DNA of 64,000 nt from Arenibacter algicola (lineage in GTDB: Bacteria; Bacteroidota; Bacteroidia; Flavobacteriales; Flavobacteriaceae), in the NCBI RefSeq assembly GCF_000733925.1, contig NZ_JPOO01000001.1, positions 868,001-932,000 on the forward strand, read 5' to 3'. Positions within the stretch are counted from its first letter, which is position 1. Every line of letters starts with the position of its first letter. Shown in pieces: positions 33,604 to 42,100 of this stretch. The position numbers were made by a program, and so were the translations under genes. Below the pieces are notes generated by a model. That model was not told the origin of the DNA, made no database searches, and saw only the letters and a program-made list of their open reading frames with translations.

Positions 33604-34803
33604 ATGTCTAAAATAGCTTTTGTTTTCGTTGGACTATCAGTATTTCTGTTTTGTGGCTGTGAAAATTTGGGACCCGAAGAACCAATGGAATTTGATCTGT
33701 TGGATGGGCCTATCGATGGCCTGTCCATAAGCGAGCAAAAACGGTTTTTGGCTGGCGACATAGCTTTTAACGATGACGTCTTTACTGTTGAAAATGGCCT
33801 CGGCCCCTTATTTGTAGGGACTAGCTGTGTTAGCTGCCATTCAGGGGATGGCAAGGGCCATCCTTTCAATCAACTAATTAGGTTTGGCAATAATGATTTG
33901 GATTTATCTGCAATGCCAACTATCGGCGATGGCAGGAACCAAATTCAAAATAAGGCCTTACCCGGTTTTGAACCTGAAACCCTGCCCCACGGTGTGCCCT
34001 TTTCCATTTTAGTGGCACCTGCGGTAACAGGATTGGGCCTGTTGGATGCTGTCCCTGATGAGGAAATCGTGGCCTTGGCCGACCCAATGGATGAAGATGG
34101 AGATGGAATTAGCGGACGGCCACACTATAATCTTACTCCCGAATTCACAAAGATTCGGGAAAACAGTGTTCCACAGGGAGACAATTATATCTTCAGGTTT
34201 GGGAAGAAGGCCAACAGCTATGATTTGTTGCATCAAACCGTAGGTGCATATAATCAAGACATTGGGATAACCTCCCTTTTCGACCCAATTGACCCGTTCA
34301 GTGGCCTCGAAGTAGATCCGGAGATAAGTACCAAAACTTTGAACGACGTGGTGTTTTACCTTAAAACCCTTAAGGCTCCTATTTCAAGAAACCAAATGGA
34401 TCCAGATGTTATTGCCGGTAAAGAGCTTTTTCAATCGGTACATTGTGCTGCCTGCCACACACCGACCCTGACAACAGGGTATTACCCCATTAAATCTTTG
34501 TCTTTCAAGGAGTTCCATCCTTATACGGATTTATTGCTACATGATATGGGCCCTGGCCTTGATGATGGATTTACAGAGGGCAATGTTGAGACCTCCGAAT
34601 GGAGAACTCCACCGCTATGGGGAATCGGTCTATCCGCCAATTCCCAAGGCGGACAAATGTTCCTGCTACATGACGGAAGGGCTTCAAGTATTGAGGAAGC
34701 CATAGAAATGCACGGGGGCGAGGCAAATAATTCAAAGGCCCGGTACATTTCATTAGCACCAGAAGAAAAGTCACAATTGATAAAATTCATTAACTCCCTA
34801 TAG
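33604..34803 (+). CDS. Di-heme oxidoreductase-family cytochrome c lipoprotein (DUF1111)
   Basis: 399-residue exported lipoprotein (signal FVFVGLSVFLFCGC). Two c-type heme motifs are seen: CVSCHSGDGKG at about residues 77-81 and CAACHTPTLT at about 281-285. The motif MGPGLDDGFTEG and the C-terminal FLLHDGRASSIEEAIEMHGG are typical of DUF1111 proteins, related in fold to di-heme peroxidases. The stop codon touches the next gene's ATG. It probably transfers electrons in the periplasm to or from the adjacent Rieske protein. Confidence 0.9.
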   Translation: MSKIAFVFVGLSVFLFCGCENLGPEEPMEFDLLDGPIDGLSISEQKRFLAGDIAFNDDVFTVENGLGPLFVGTSCVSCHSGDGKGHPFNQLIRFGNNDLDLSAMPTIGDGRNQIQNKALPGFEPETLPHGVPFSILVAPAVTGLGLLDAVPDEEIVALADPMDEDGDGISGRPHYNLTPEFTKIRENSVPQGDNYIFRFGKKANSYDLLHQTVGAYNQDIGITSLFDPIDPFSGLEVDPEISTKTLNDVVFYLKTLKAPISRNQMDPDVIAGKELFQSVHCAACHTPTLTTGYYPIKSLSFKEFHPYTDLLLHDMGPGLDDGFTEGNVETSEWRTPPLWGIGLSANSQGGQMFLLHDGRASSIEEAIEMHGGEANNSKARYISLAPEEKSQLIKFINSL

Positions 34804-35244
34804 ATGCACAGGAAGGATTTCATTAAACGTTTAGGGTATCTAGCCACAGCCCTCCCAGCTTCCACCTTTTTTCTCCACAGCTGTGCGGGCCTGTACTATG
34901 CCTCCTTCATAACGGAAGAAGGAGTGTTGAGGATTTCAAAGAGTGAGTTTGAACAGATAAAAGGAGGGAAACAAATAGAGCGTGATTTTGTGGTCATCCA
35001 AAGCGATTCCATGGAATATCCCATAGGCATATTCAAAACTCAGAATCAAGGTTATACGGCCAGTTTAATGCAATGTACCCATCGAGGCTGTGAACTCAAT
35101 ATTGGCGGAGGTATATATAATTGTCCTTGTCATGGTAGTGAATTTGACCGCTTGGGTCACGTTCTGCAAGGGCCTGCAGAAGAAAACTTGAAGTCATTCG
35201 CAATAACAACCGATAATGAAAATATCTATGTACATGTCTCCTAA
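34804..35244 (+). CDS. Rieske [2Fe-2S] lipoprotein
   Basis: 146 residues. The N-terminus, RKDFIKRLGYLATALPAST then FFLHSC, resembles a twin-arginine-type signal (RK in place of RR) ending in a lipobox Cys. The cluster ligands are complete: CTHRGCEL (Cys and His) and CPCHGSEFD (Cys and His), with the GPA loop after it. Starting immediately at the previous stop and overlapping the porin gene, it is the middle of a coupled three-gene operon. It is not accompanied by cytochrome b, so it is not a classical bc1 Rieske. Confidence 0.9.
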   Translation: MHRKDFIKRLGYLATALPASTFFLHSCAGLYYASFITEEGVLRISKSEFEQIKGGKQIERDFVVIQSDSMEYPIGIFKTQNQGYTASLMQCTHRGCELNIGGGIYNCPCHGSEFDRLGHVLQGPAEENLKSFAITTDNENIYVHVS

Positions 35245-36448
35245 AATATGCGCTGTACTTTTCATGGTTCATATTTGCGTTTCGACCATTAGCGCCCAAA
35301 TCAAGTATAAAGACAGTACCAAGACATCGATGAATATGGATGCGGTCTATGACCGTCCATTTTTGACTTTCGACAAATTTCCCGTCAATCTGGGAGGTTA
35401 TCTGGAGGCGAACTCCATCTATAGCATTGAGGATGGATTGTCTGAAGGGCTCTCTTTTCAGGCCAGGCGATTGACACTTTTCGTTTCGGCTTCCATATCC
35501 AAGCGCATTAAGTTTTTGACTGAGCTGGAATTTGAAAACGGAACCGAGGAAATTGCCATTGAGTTCGCCTCGATGGATATCGCCCTACATCCCCTACTTA
35601 ACCTTCGAGGGGGAATTGTATTGAATCCCATAGGCTCATTTAATCAAAATCACGACGGTCCGAAATGGGAGTTTGTAGAGCGGCCGGATGTTAGTACCAA
35701 TTTGTTGCCCGCCACTTTCTCCAATGCTGGTTTCGGCATATACGGAAAGGCATACAAGGGAGATTGGACTTTGGGATATGAAGCGTATCTGACCAATGGT
35801 TTTGACACAAGCATTATCAATAACGAAGAAGAAAGAACTTTTTTAGCGGCTGTCAAGGAAAATTCTGCGCGATTTGAGGATAATTTTAGTGGGAGCCCGC
35901 TCTTAAATGGAAAATTGGCAATTAAACATCGTAAAATAGGAGAACTGGGTATCTCTTATATGGGAGGCGCGTACAACAGGAAGGAAATAGACGGCCTTCA
36001 AGTCGACACTGGATCAAGGCGGGTGGATGTACTGGCTTTAGACCTAAATACGACCATCAATAAAACCGGAACAAGGCTAATTGGAGAGATGGCCTACATT
36101 TTGGTGGATGTACCGGATAACTTCACACAGCAATTTGGAAATCAACAAGCAGGCTTTTTTGTCGATATTATCCAACCGGTGTTAAAAACGAAAATACTCG
36201 ATGGGGAAGAGGCAATACTGAACCTGTCGCTCCGAACGGATTATGTGGATTACAATATCGGGAAGTTTGCCCAGACCAATACGGATATTGGAGATGACCT
36301 ATTCGCCTTGACCCCTGCCTTGAGCTTCAGGCCATCACCCCAGACCGTTCTAAGGATTAATTACAGATACCAATGGCAGAAGGATATTTTGAACAATCCA
36401 GCTTCAAGAACCGCTACATGGTATTTCGGGATCAGCACTTATTTTTGA
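35216..36448 (+). CDS. Outer-membrane porin-like beta-barrel protein
   Basis: 410 residues with signal peptide (CAVLFMVHICVSTISAQ) and alternating beta-strand pattern, ending in an aromatic strand (WYFGISTYF) typical of outer-membrane barrels. Early FDKFPVNLGGYLEANSIY and RLTLFVSASISKRIKFLTEL resemble phosphate-selective/OprP-like porins. The first ATG lies inside the Rieske gene (29-base overlap); ATGs at 35228 and 35234 are also possible. It probably admits an anion or the substrate of the two redox partners; substrate unknown. Confidence 0.75.
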   Translation: MKISMYMSPKICAVLFMVHICVSTISAQIKYKDSTKTSMNMDAVYDRPFLTFDKFPVNLGGYLEANSIYSIEDGLSEGLSFQARRLTLFVSASISKRIKFLTELEFENGTEEIAIEFASMDIALHPLLNLRGGIVLNPIGSFNQNHDGPKWEFVERPDVSTNLLPATFSNAGFGIYGKAYKGDWTLGYEAYLTNGFDTSIINNEEERTFLAAVKENSARFEDNFSGSPLLNGKLAIKHRKIGELGISYMGGAYNRKEIDGLQVDTGSRRVDVLALDLNTTINKTGTRLIGEMAYILVDVPDNFTQQFGNQQAGFFVDIIQPVLKTKILDGEEAILNLSLRTDYVDYNIGKFAQTNTDIGDDLFALTPALSFRPSPQTVLRINYRYQWQKDILNNPASRTATWYFGISTYF

Positions 36449-36610
36449 TGCTTTTGGGAGGTTGGTTTTTAACAAATTGGATAGGTCCCTATACGGTTCG
36501 CTCATTTTAAATTAAATCAAATTACTGTAAGCCGTATTTGCTGATTTAGGTGTTGCGTTGCTGGATAAATTCAATGAGGTGAGATTGCAGCGGATGAAGT
36601 GGGAATGGAA
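36449..36610. other. Short intergenic stretch after the porin gene
   Basis: No gene or clear terminator hairpin. This gap separates the plus-strand cytochrome-Rieske-porin operon from the minus-strand decayed gene ending at 36611. Confidence 0.4.
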
Positions 36611-37365
36611 TTAACTATTGTTAAAGATTTTTAGAAATCTCGTTGATACATCTTTTATTTTATTAATTGATGTTTCATCTTTTGCTGTTTCAATAAGTGC
36701 CCAATATTTTGGCTCGTTCCGGATAAATTTTCTTGTCATACCCGAACCACGTTGATTTATAAATCCCCAGAACCAAAGGTCATCCCAAACTACTATTTCT
36801 TCAGAAGAATAATTATCCTGTAGTACTTTATTTATTTTATGGAAATTCTATTTAGTGGATGGCCCAATACGATGGAAAATTGCTTCAATTACCGCATCGA
36901 CAGGCAAGAAGATTTTTTCTTCTTTGTCAATGACTTTCGGCGCATCGTCCCATATTTAATTTTGAAGTCCATACTTACCATTATGTAAGTGATAAATGGT
37001 TTTGGTAAACAATGCAGATGTTTTATTACCCCAACCTTTTTTGTCTCAACATACCATTGTAAAGGAATTCATAATTATGGACATTTCTTGCTTCATCTGT
37101 TAGAAAATCGATGAATGTCTTAAAACTATGTAGCTGAGATTGATTCGAATTTACTTTTTGAAAAAAAGACGAGAGTGTATCAATTTTAGGCTGACTTTGG
37201 GTTCACTACGTGATGAAGAACTGAATACAGTTTATCTTCAAGTGAATCGAACGGTGCTATAAACAGATTGTAAGAGTTTGATTGAACCCTTTTATTATAA
37301 TCCCTGTTTTCATTTAAGAAATTAAATAAAGAGGATAGTTTAGAATTCGTTGCTGTATCCAAAAT
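36611..37365 (-). pseudogene. Decayed gene downstream of the nuclease, possible helix-hairpin-helix protein
   Basis: Minus-strand coding traces about 250 residues long, with two frameshifts and two in-frame stops. Pieces in order: LDTATNSKLSSLFNFLNENR to VVNPKSA; KIDTLSSFFQKVNSNQSQLH to NGMLRQKR; GWGNKTSALFTKTIYHLHNG, then stop; IWDDAPKV to FLPVDAVIEAIFHRIGPSTK, then stop; and KINKVLQDNYSSEEIVVWDD to RFLKIFNNS. The G-W-G-N-K-T and L-P-V-D words are reminiscent of HhH DNA glycosylases, but that is only a resemblance. It begins directly after the nuclease stop, in the same frame. Confidence 0.6.
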
Positions 37366-37368
37366 GAA

Positions 37369-37779
37369 TTATTTTTCAAGAGTTACTGTTCCATTGGTAT
37401 TAACCCAATAATGCTGTATGCCTATCTTGTTCAGTTTAGGAATAATACTTGCTATTGCTTTTCTTATTTGTCCATCCTCGGGATGCACAATGGCAATTTT
37501 TGCATTTGGAAACGCAACTTTGGTTTCCAAGCATTTAATGATTACTTTGCCTAAGTGGGTCTTAATCTGTCCAGAGTTGAAATAATCCCGTCGCTTGGTT
37601 GGCGAATCTTTATGTGCTTTTGCACCTTTTACCTCTATTAATAATTTTTTGCCATTCTTAACAGCTACAATATCATATCCTCTCGTTTGGCCCAAGCTGA
37701 AACTTTCTATTTTATAGCCTTGTTGAACCAAATGAGGCTTAAGTAATTCAAAGGTTCTATTTTCTGTCAGTTTTTCCAT
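37369..37779 (-). CDS. PD-(D/E)XK-fold nuclease-like protein
   Basis: 136 residues. The core strand-turn-strand GYDIVAVKNGKKLLIEVKGA places Asp36, Glu49 and Lys51 in the D...ExK arrangement of restriction-endonuclease-fold enzymes. A basic segment, HKDSPTKRRDYFNSGQIKTH, follows and may contact DNA. The C-terminal half (VHPEDGQIRKAIASIIPKLN) is helical. No methyltransferase is nearby. It heads a minus-strand pair with the decayed gene at 36611, so it may be the surviving half of a defence or repair cassette. Confidence 0.7.
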   Translation of the reverse strand: MEKLTENRTFELLKPHLVQQGYKIESFSLGQTRGYDIVAVKNGKKLLIEVKGAKAHKDSPTKRRDYFNSGQIKTHLGKVIIKCLETKVAFPNAKIAIVHPEDGQIRKAIASIIPKLNKIGIQHYWVNTNGTVTLEK

Positions 37780-38215
37780 TTAAGCTAAAATTTCTCACAA
37801 AATAACTGAATTAAAACAATTAGACTTTTTGAATGTGCAGATGGGTTAACGGAATGGAAAGTTAAAATTGGAAATTGTGTCCAAGATCTTTTGTAATGAA
37901 GCGCAATTACCGAAAAGAAGTTTTTCAGTCGCTTTTCCTGCACCTACTGCTGCACAAGCCGTTCTGAGGTTGGATGACATCCCGAATTGTTTTCCTACAA
38001 GCAACAAAGCAAATATCACAAGTGCAATAAGTGGTGTGGGCTTTCCTCTAATAGTTTGGGCATTTCAAGTGTCAAAAAGATAATCTATTTATTCAAAAAA
38101 GCTGTTTCTAATGAGTTTGATTTTCACATAAGTACTTACTCTTTTTGAATTATTTTAGATTAAGTAACATAGGTTACAGACATATTTTAATATTGTTTTT
38201 ATTTTTGTATCAATT
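37780..38215. other. Intergenic region with one copy of the 60-bp repeat
   Basis: No convincing gene. A frame at 37868-38083 encodes nothing I recognise, and its start lies in the repeat. The region holds repeat copy 1 (37843-37902) and then AT-rich DNA leading to the GTG start at 38216. Confidence 0.45.
37843..37902 (+). repeat. 60-bp imperfect direct repeat, copy 1
   Basis: Starts GGGTTAACGGAATGGAAAG and ends GTAATGAAGC. It matches copy 2 at 41912-41971 without gaps, with about 9-10 differences in 60. The two copies bracket the five-gene sulfur-type module. Confidence 0.8.
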
Positions 38216-38578
38216 GTGAAATCTAAAACTTACATAGCGTTATTTCTTACATTCATCTTTATGGCGAAATTTATCGTCATTGATGCAAATGGGTTGAACG
38301 CTTTGTTCAACGGAAATGACATATCTTTTGTAAAACCTAATTGTAAAAAGAAAAATTCCCCGAAACAGACAAACAAAACAATCGATTTTTCGCAAGTTAA
38401 TCTTAGCGCGTCACAAGTTATTATGTTAAGTGGTATTTGTACCTCGCAGTTTCATTTTGAACTTTTCTCTTGGGAAACAAATATTTTAATACCTTCAGCA
38501 ATTTTCAACGAACATTTTTCTTCAATATTAAGTTATCGCTATTTAGATAACGATTCTCCACCACCTCGTTTGGCTTAA
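38216..38578 (+). CDS. Small exported protein with C-terminal PPP motif
   Basis: 120 residues from a GTG start, with an N-terminal hydrophobic signal (YIALFLTFIFMAKFIVI). A lysine-rich segment (KPNCKKKNSPKQTNKT) follows, then a beta-like tail ending DNDSPPPRLA. No family recognised. Its layout (signal, charged middle, short conserved-looking PP tail, first in an operon) resembles the products at 20720 and 49622. It precedes the DoxX gene by about 125 bases. Confidence 0.5.
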   Translation: MKSKTYIALFLTFIFMAKFIVIDANGLNALFNGNDISFVKPNCKKKNSPKQTNKTIDFSQVNLSASQVIMLSGICTSQFHFELFSWETNILIPSAIFNEHFSSILSYRYLDNDSPPPRLA

Positions 38579-38704
38579 ATCCATTACTTTTTAAAAACTA
38601 AAAGTCGGTGCTGCCGTAATATTTTTTCGAGCTTAAGCAATTAAATCAAAGGAAATAGTACGGCTAGACACCGCACAAAATCAATTTTATTTAACGTATT
38701 TATA

Positions 38705-39103
38705 ATGACGACAAAAATTTTAATCAGTCGCCGTTCCATACAACTATTACGCATATTGGTGAGCGGCATATTTATTGTTGCAGGTTTTAATCACTTGTTT
38801 AACATAGAGAAAACTGCCAAACGTATTGAACAAGCCAGTTTTAAAGGTATTGCCTATTTCTTTGGCGAACCTCAGTGGCTAATCATTATCTCTGGTATCG
38901 TAATGCTAACAGCAGGTTTTATATTCTTGATAGGATATAAAACCAAATGGGCGGCAATAGTTTTGATGGCGGTTTTAATACCCATCACATTAACGGTTCA
39001 AGTAGGGCAAATTACAACCCTTGGACCACTCTTTAAAAATATAGCAATTCTCGGTGGACTTCTTTTTTTTATACTGAATGATACCAATAACCTTTTAAAA
39101 TAA
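38705..39103 (+). CDS. DoxX-family membrane protein
   Basis: 132 residues and four membrane helices (about residues 12-28, 53-74, 80-98, 106-124), with the early LRILVSGIFIVAGFNHLFNI typical of DoxX/MauE-like proteins. In sulfur-oxidising archaea DoxX-type domains belong to thiosulfate:quinone oxidoreductase; in bacteria many are linked to thiol-redox systems. Placement beside DsrE-, SoxB- and TlpA-like genes favours a sulfur/thiol role. The next gene starts 6 bases on. Confidence 0.82.
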   Translation: MTTKILISRRSIQLLRILVSGIFIVAGFNHLFNIEKTAKRIEQASFKGIAYFFGEPQWLIIISGIVMLTAGFIFLIGYKTKWAAIVLMAVLIPITLTVQVGQITTLGPLFKNIAILGGLLFFILNDTNNLLK

Positions 39104-39109
39104 ATAAAA

Positions 39110-39535
39110 ATGAAAACAATTTTTAATAGTACAGTAGTAATAGTAATGACTCTTTTTACGAGTTGTAGTTCTTTAGGGCAAAACACTGTAGATACAAACA
39201 AAAATAATTATGTGGTACTCACTAAAAAGGTGCCACAATTAGAGCCAATAATTTTAACTGCGGAAGCATTAAAAGAAGTAGATGGTAGCAATTTTGGTCA
39301 ATTTGAAGTTATCATTTGCGGCAAGGAAATTGGCGATATTACAGATAGTTCTAAAATGAACAACTTTATAGAGCGAGCTGAAAATGCTGGTGTACAATTG
39401 GTGGCCTGTGGTTTTTCGCTCAATAAATTCAAGGTTGATAAAACGAAAGTACCCAAAGAAATGAAAACCGTCGAAAACGGTATTCTATACAACCTTCAAC
39501 TTCAGAAAAAAGGATATAAAAGTTTAAGCCTATAA
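39110..39535 (+). CDS. DsrE-like exported lipoprotein
   Basis: 141 residues with a lipoprotein-type signal (STVVIVMTLFTSC). The mature domain (NYVVLTKKVPQLEPIILTAE, FEVIICGKEIGDITD, AGVQLVACGFSLNKFKVDK) has the alpha/beta pattern and late Cys of DsrE/DsrF-like sulfur-carrier proteins. The Cys in VACGF and ICGK may handle sulfane sulfur. It lies 2 bases before the SoxB-like gene. Periplasmic placement is unusual for DsrE proper, which is cytosolic. Confidence 0.7.
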   Translation: MKTIFNSTVVIVMTLFTSCSSLGQNTVDTNKNNYVVLTKKVPQLEPIILTAEALKEVDGSNFGQFEVIICGKEIGDITDSSKMNNFIERAENAGVQLVACGFSLNKFKVDKTKVPKEMKTVENGILYNLQLQKKGYKSLSL

Positions 39536-39537
39536 TT

Positions 39538-41196
39538 ATGAAAATATTTAAGAAAAGTTTCATTGCAGCTCTTTCGATAATTGAAATACTATTGGTTTTG
39601 GTCTCGTGCAAAACAGCAAAACCGAATGGAATGGGAACAAACGATCCTGTAGGAGACACCTTGAGCATTACTGTGTTACAAACTGCCGATATACACGGAC
39701 AGCTTGATACACATCCCGAACTTTTTTGGGAAAACGAGAACGTACTTTTTAAAAATCGTGGCGGTCTGGCCAATATTAAGACGCTCTTTAAATTGGAACG
39801 ACAAAAAAATCTCAATAGAACAATTATTGTTGATGGTGGCGACTTAATACAAGGCAGTGGTTACACGGCTCTGTCTGAAGGTAAGGTAATGCCAGAACTC
39901 ATCAAAAATATGGGCTATGACGTCATCATCCCGGGTAACTGGGAAGTGGTGTACGGCAAGGACATGATGATAGATGTGATGCAGGGATATGGCACGGATG
40001 TCATTGCACAGAATATGTACCACGAAAAAAGCGAAGAACTTTTGTTTCCCGCTTATTCTGTTAAAGAAATAGAAGGTGTTCGTATTGGGTTTATGGGCAT
40101 AAACGATCCTGATGTTCCCGTTAGACAAAATCCAATTTTTAGTAAAGGGATTGCCTTTAGTGGTCTTACCAATGATTTGAAAAAGCAAGTGGATGATTTA
40201 AAGGTCAATGAAGACTTGGATGTACTTTTTTTAGTAACGCATCTTGGTGTTTTTAAACAGGTAGAACTTGCCAACAATACTATTTCAGAAAGTGTAGATT
40301 ACATATTAGGGAATGACACACACGAGCGCGTGCGCAAACCTATACAAGGCAAATTCGCAAAGGTTACCGAACCGGGTGCATTTGGTTCTTTTGTTGGTAA
40401 ACTTACCTTGCATTTTGTGGATGGCATATTGGTGGATGATGATTATGAACTTATTGATGTTGACCCAAGGATTTTTCCAGCTGATAAGGAAGTACAGGCG
40501 CTTGTTGATAAGGCAAAAGCGCCCTATGAAGACCATTTGGAAACAGTGATTGGGTACACCGAGACACCTATTTATCGCTATCTTACCGTTGAAAACCCTA
40601 TGGATAATATGATTACCGATGCCGCACGTTGGAAAACTGGTGCTGATATTTCTATCTCAAACGGCTTTCGATTTGGTAGCCCTATTGTTCCGGAAAACGG
40701 AAAGCCTGCACCTATTACTCGTGCAAATCTTTGGAATTTACTACCTGTAAACGAAAAAGTAAAAACAGGAAAGGCGACTGGTAAACAAATAAAAGATTGG
40801 TTAGAAAAGGAAATGCACCATGCCTTTTCCCAAAACCCAACCGAACGTTTTGGCGGCTGGTTGGTTCGGTTCTCTGGAATGAAGGTTAATTTTAATAGTC
40901 AAAACGAACGTGGAAACCGTATCTCAGCAATAATGGTCAACGGCGAGCCTATGAAAGATGACGAATTCTACACGATTTCTGCTTGCGTACGACCAGGCGA
41001 CCCAATAGATAATTTGTGCAGGATGTCTAATGTGAAAGATGTGGAAGTAATGGATTATACCATTCACGAGGTTGTTGAGGAATATCTCAAAAAAAATTCG
41101 CCAGTTTCGCCCACCTTGGAAGGAAGAGCCTATTGCGAATATCTCGGCACGTATTCCTTTTCGACCGTACCCAAAACAAACTATAAATTTCAATAA
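39538..41196 (+). CDS. SoxB-like metallophosphoesterase / 5'-nucleotidase family protein
   Basis: 552-residue exported lipoprotein (signal near LLVLVSCKTAK). The N-terminal metallophosphoesterase domain shows LQTADIHGQL, VDGGDLIQGSG, GNWEVVYG, LVTHLGV and LGNDTHERV, the two-metal ligand set. The GNW (Trp in place of the usual His) is a SoxB-type feature. The C-terminal 5'-nucleotidase domain has NGFRFG and ERFGGWLVRFSGM. SoxB removes sulfate from SoxY-bound thiosulfate; no SoxYZ is in view, so the true substrate is open. Mn2+ is the likely metal. Confidence 0.8.
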   Translation: MKIFKKSFIAALSIIEILLVLVSCKTAKPNGMGTNDPVGDTLSITVLQTADIHGQLDTHPELFWENENVLFKNRGGLANIKTLFKLERQKNLNRTIIVDGGDLIQGSGYTALSEGKVMPELIKNMGYDVIIPGNWEVVYGKDMMIDVMQGYGTDVIAQNMYHEKSEELLFPAYSVKEIEGVRIGFMGINDPDVPVRQNPIFSKGIAFSGLTNDLKKQVDDLKVNEDLDVLFLVTHLGVFKQVELANNTISESVDYILGNDTHERVRKPIQGKFAKVTEPGAFGSFVGKLTLHFVDGILVDDDYELIDVDPRIFPADKEVQALVDKAKAPYEDHLETVIGYTETPIYRYLTVENPMDNMITDAARWKTGADISISNGFRFGSPIVPENGKPAPITRANLWNLLPVNEKVKTGKATGKQIKDWLEKEMHHAFSQNPTERFGGWLVRFSGMKVNFNSQNERGNRISAIMVNGEPMKDDEFYTISACVRPGDPIDNLCRMSNVKDVEVMDYTIHEVVEEYLKKNSPVSPTLEGRAYCEYLGTYSFSTVPKTNYKFQ

Positions 41197-41207
41197 AAAT
41201 TAAAGTT

Positions 41208-41840
41208 ATGAATACTAAGAAAGAAAATAAGAACAAAAAGAAAACGTGGATTCAATACGGAATTTTTGCCATAGTGGCCCTTACACTTTACGTAACTGGT
41301 TTACATACCGAAGTTATAGGTTTCGCGCAACGCGGATTACTTGCTACAGGTTTGATGAATCCTGATGTAGAAGAAATTGCGCAGGTAAGAAACAATGACA
41401 AGAACGATGATAAGGCATCAATGCCAAATCTTACCAAATCAGATTTAAACCTAAAATTGATTGACGTTGAAGGCAAAACAAGCTCATTGAAAGAATTTAA
41501 AGGCAAGGTCATATTTTTGAATTTTTGGGCAACTTGGTGTCCGCCTTGTATTGCCGAAATGCCGAGCATCGATAAATTGCACGAGGAAATGGGCGATGAA
41601 GTTGCTTTTGTATTATTGTCATTCGATGATGATTTCGAAAAGGCTAAAGCTTTTGATAAACGTAAGGGATATGATTTACCCATTTACTCTCCTACAAGTA
41701 ATCTTCCCGCTATGTTTCAATCATCCGCCTTACCTACAACTTATGTAATTGATGCCGATGGAAATCTGGCTTTGACACATAAAGGTATGGCCGATTATGA
41801 AACGAAAGATTTTAAGGGGTTTTTAAGAAGTTTGAAGTAG
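41208..41840 (+). CDS. TlpA/ResA-type membrane-anchored thioredoxin
   Basis: 210 residues: basic N-terminus, one membrane anchor (YGIFAIVALTLYVTGLHTEV), then a periplasmic thioredoxin domain. The active site is WATWCPPC (CPPC at about residues 111-114), with the cis-proline in SSALPTTYVIDADG. It is the last gene of the sulfur-type module, 11 bases after the SoxB-like gene. A SoxW-like role (keeping thiols of the module reduced) is the natural inference. Confidence 0.9.
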   Translation: MNTKKENKNKKKTWIQYGIFAIVALTLYVTGLHTEVIGFAQRGLLATGLMNPDVEEIAQVRNNDKNDDKASMPNLTKSDLNLKLIDVEGKTSSLKEFKGKVIFLNFWATWCPPCIAEMPSIDKLHEEMGDEVAFVLLSFDDDFEKAKAFDKRKGYDLPIYSPTSNLPAMFQSSALPTTYVIDADGNLALTHKGMADYETKDFKGFLRSLK

Positions 41841-41911
41841 GATATGTATAACGGACTTAATTTCAAAGATATAAATTGGTAATAAAGGGTTTCTTCCCGG
41901 ATCATCGGAAA

Positions 41912-41971
41912 GGGTTAGCAGAATGGAAAGCTAAAATTGGGGATTGTGTCCAAGATAATTTGTAGGGAAGC
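41912..41971 (+). repeat. 60-bp imperfect direct repeat, copy 2
   Basis: Starts GGGTTAGCAGAATGGAAAG and ends GTAGGGAAGC, in the same orientation as copy 1 at 37843-37902. It lies 72 bases after the TlpA gene and 78 bases before the IS256-family element. Confidence 0.8.
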
Positions 41972-42100
41972 TCTTTGCCCGTAATGTAACTTTTCGTGAA
42001 ATTTAGGGGAATGTGCTGAGTAGGATTATAAAATTAATACATAAAAAACGACACTATCCCTTAAAGTGTGTAAATTAAAAAACCGAGGGTTTGACTTTTT

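Noticed and set aside
37868..38083. Protein-coding gene of 71 codons
   Set aside because: Its start lies in the 60-bp repeat, the composition is unconvincing, and no motif or operon partner supports it.
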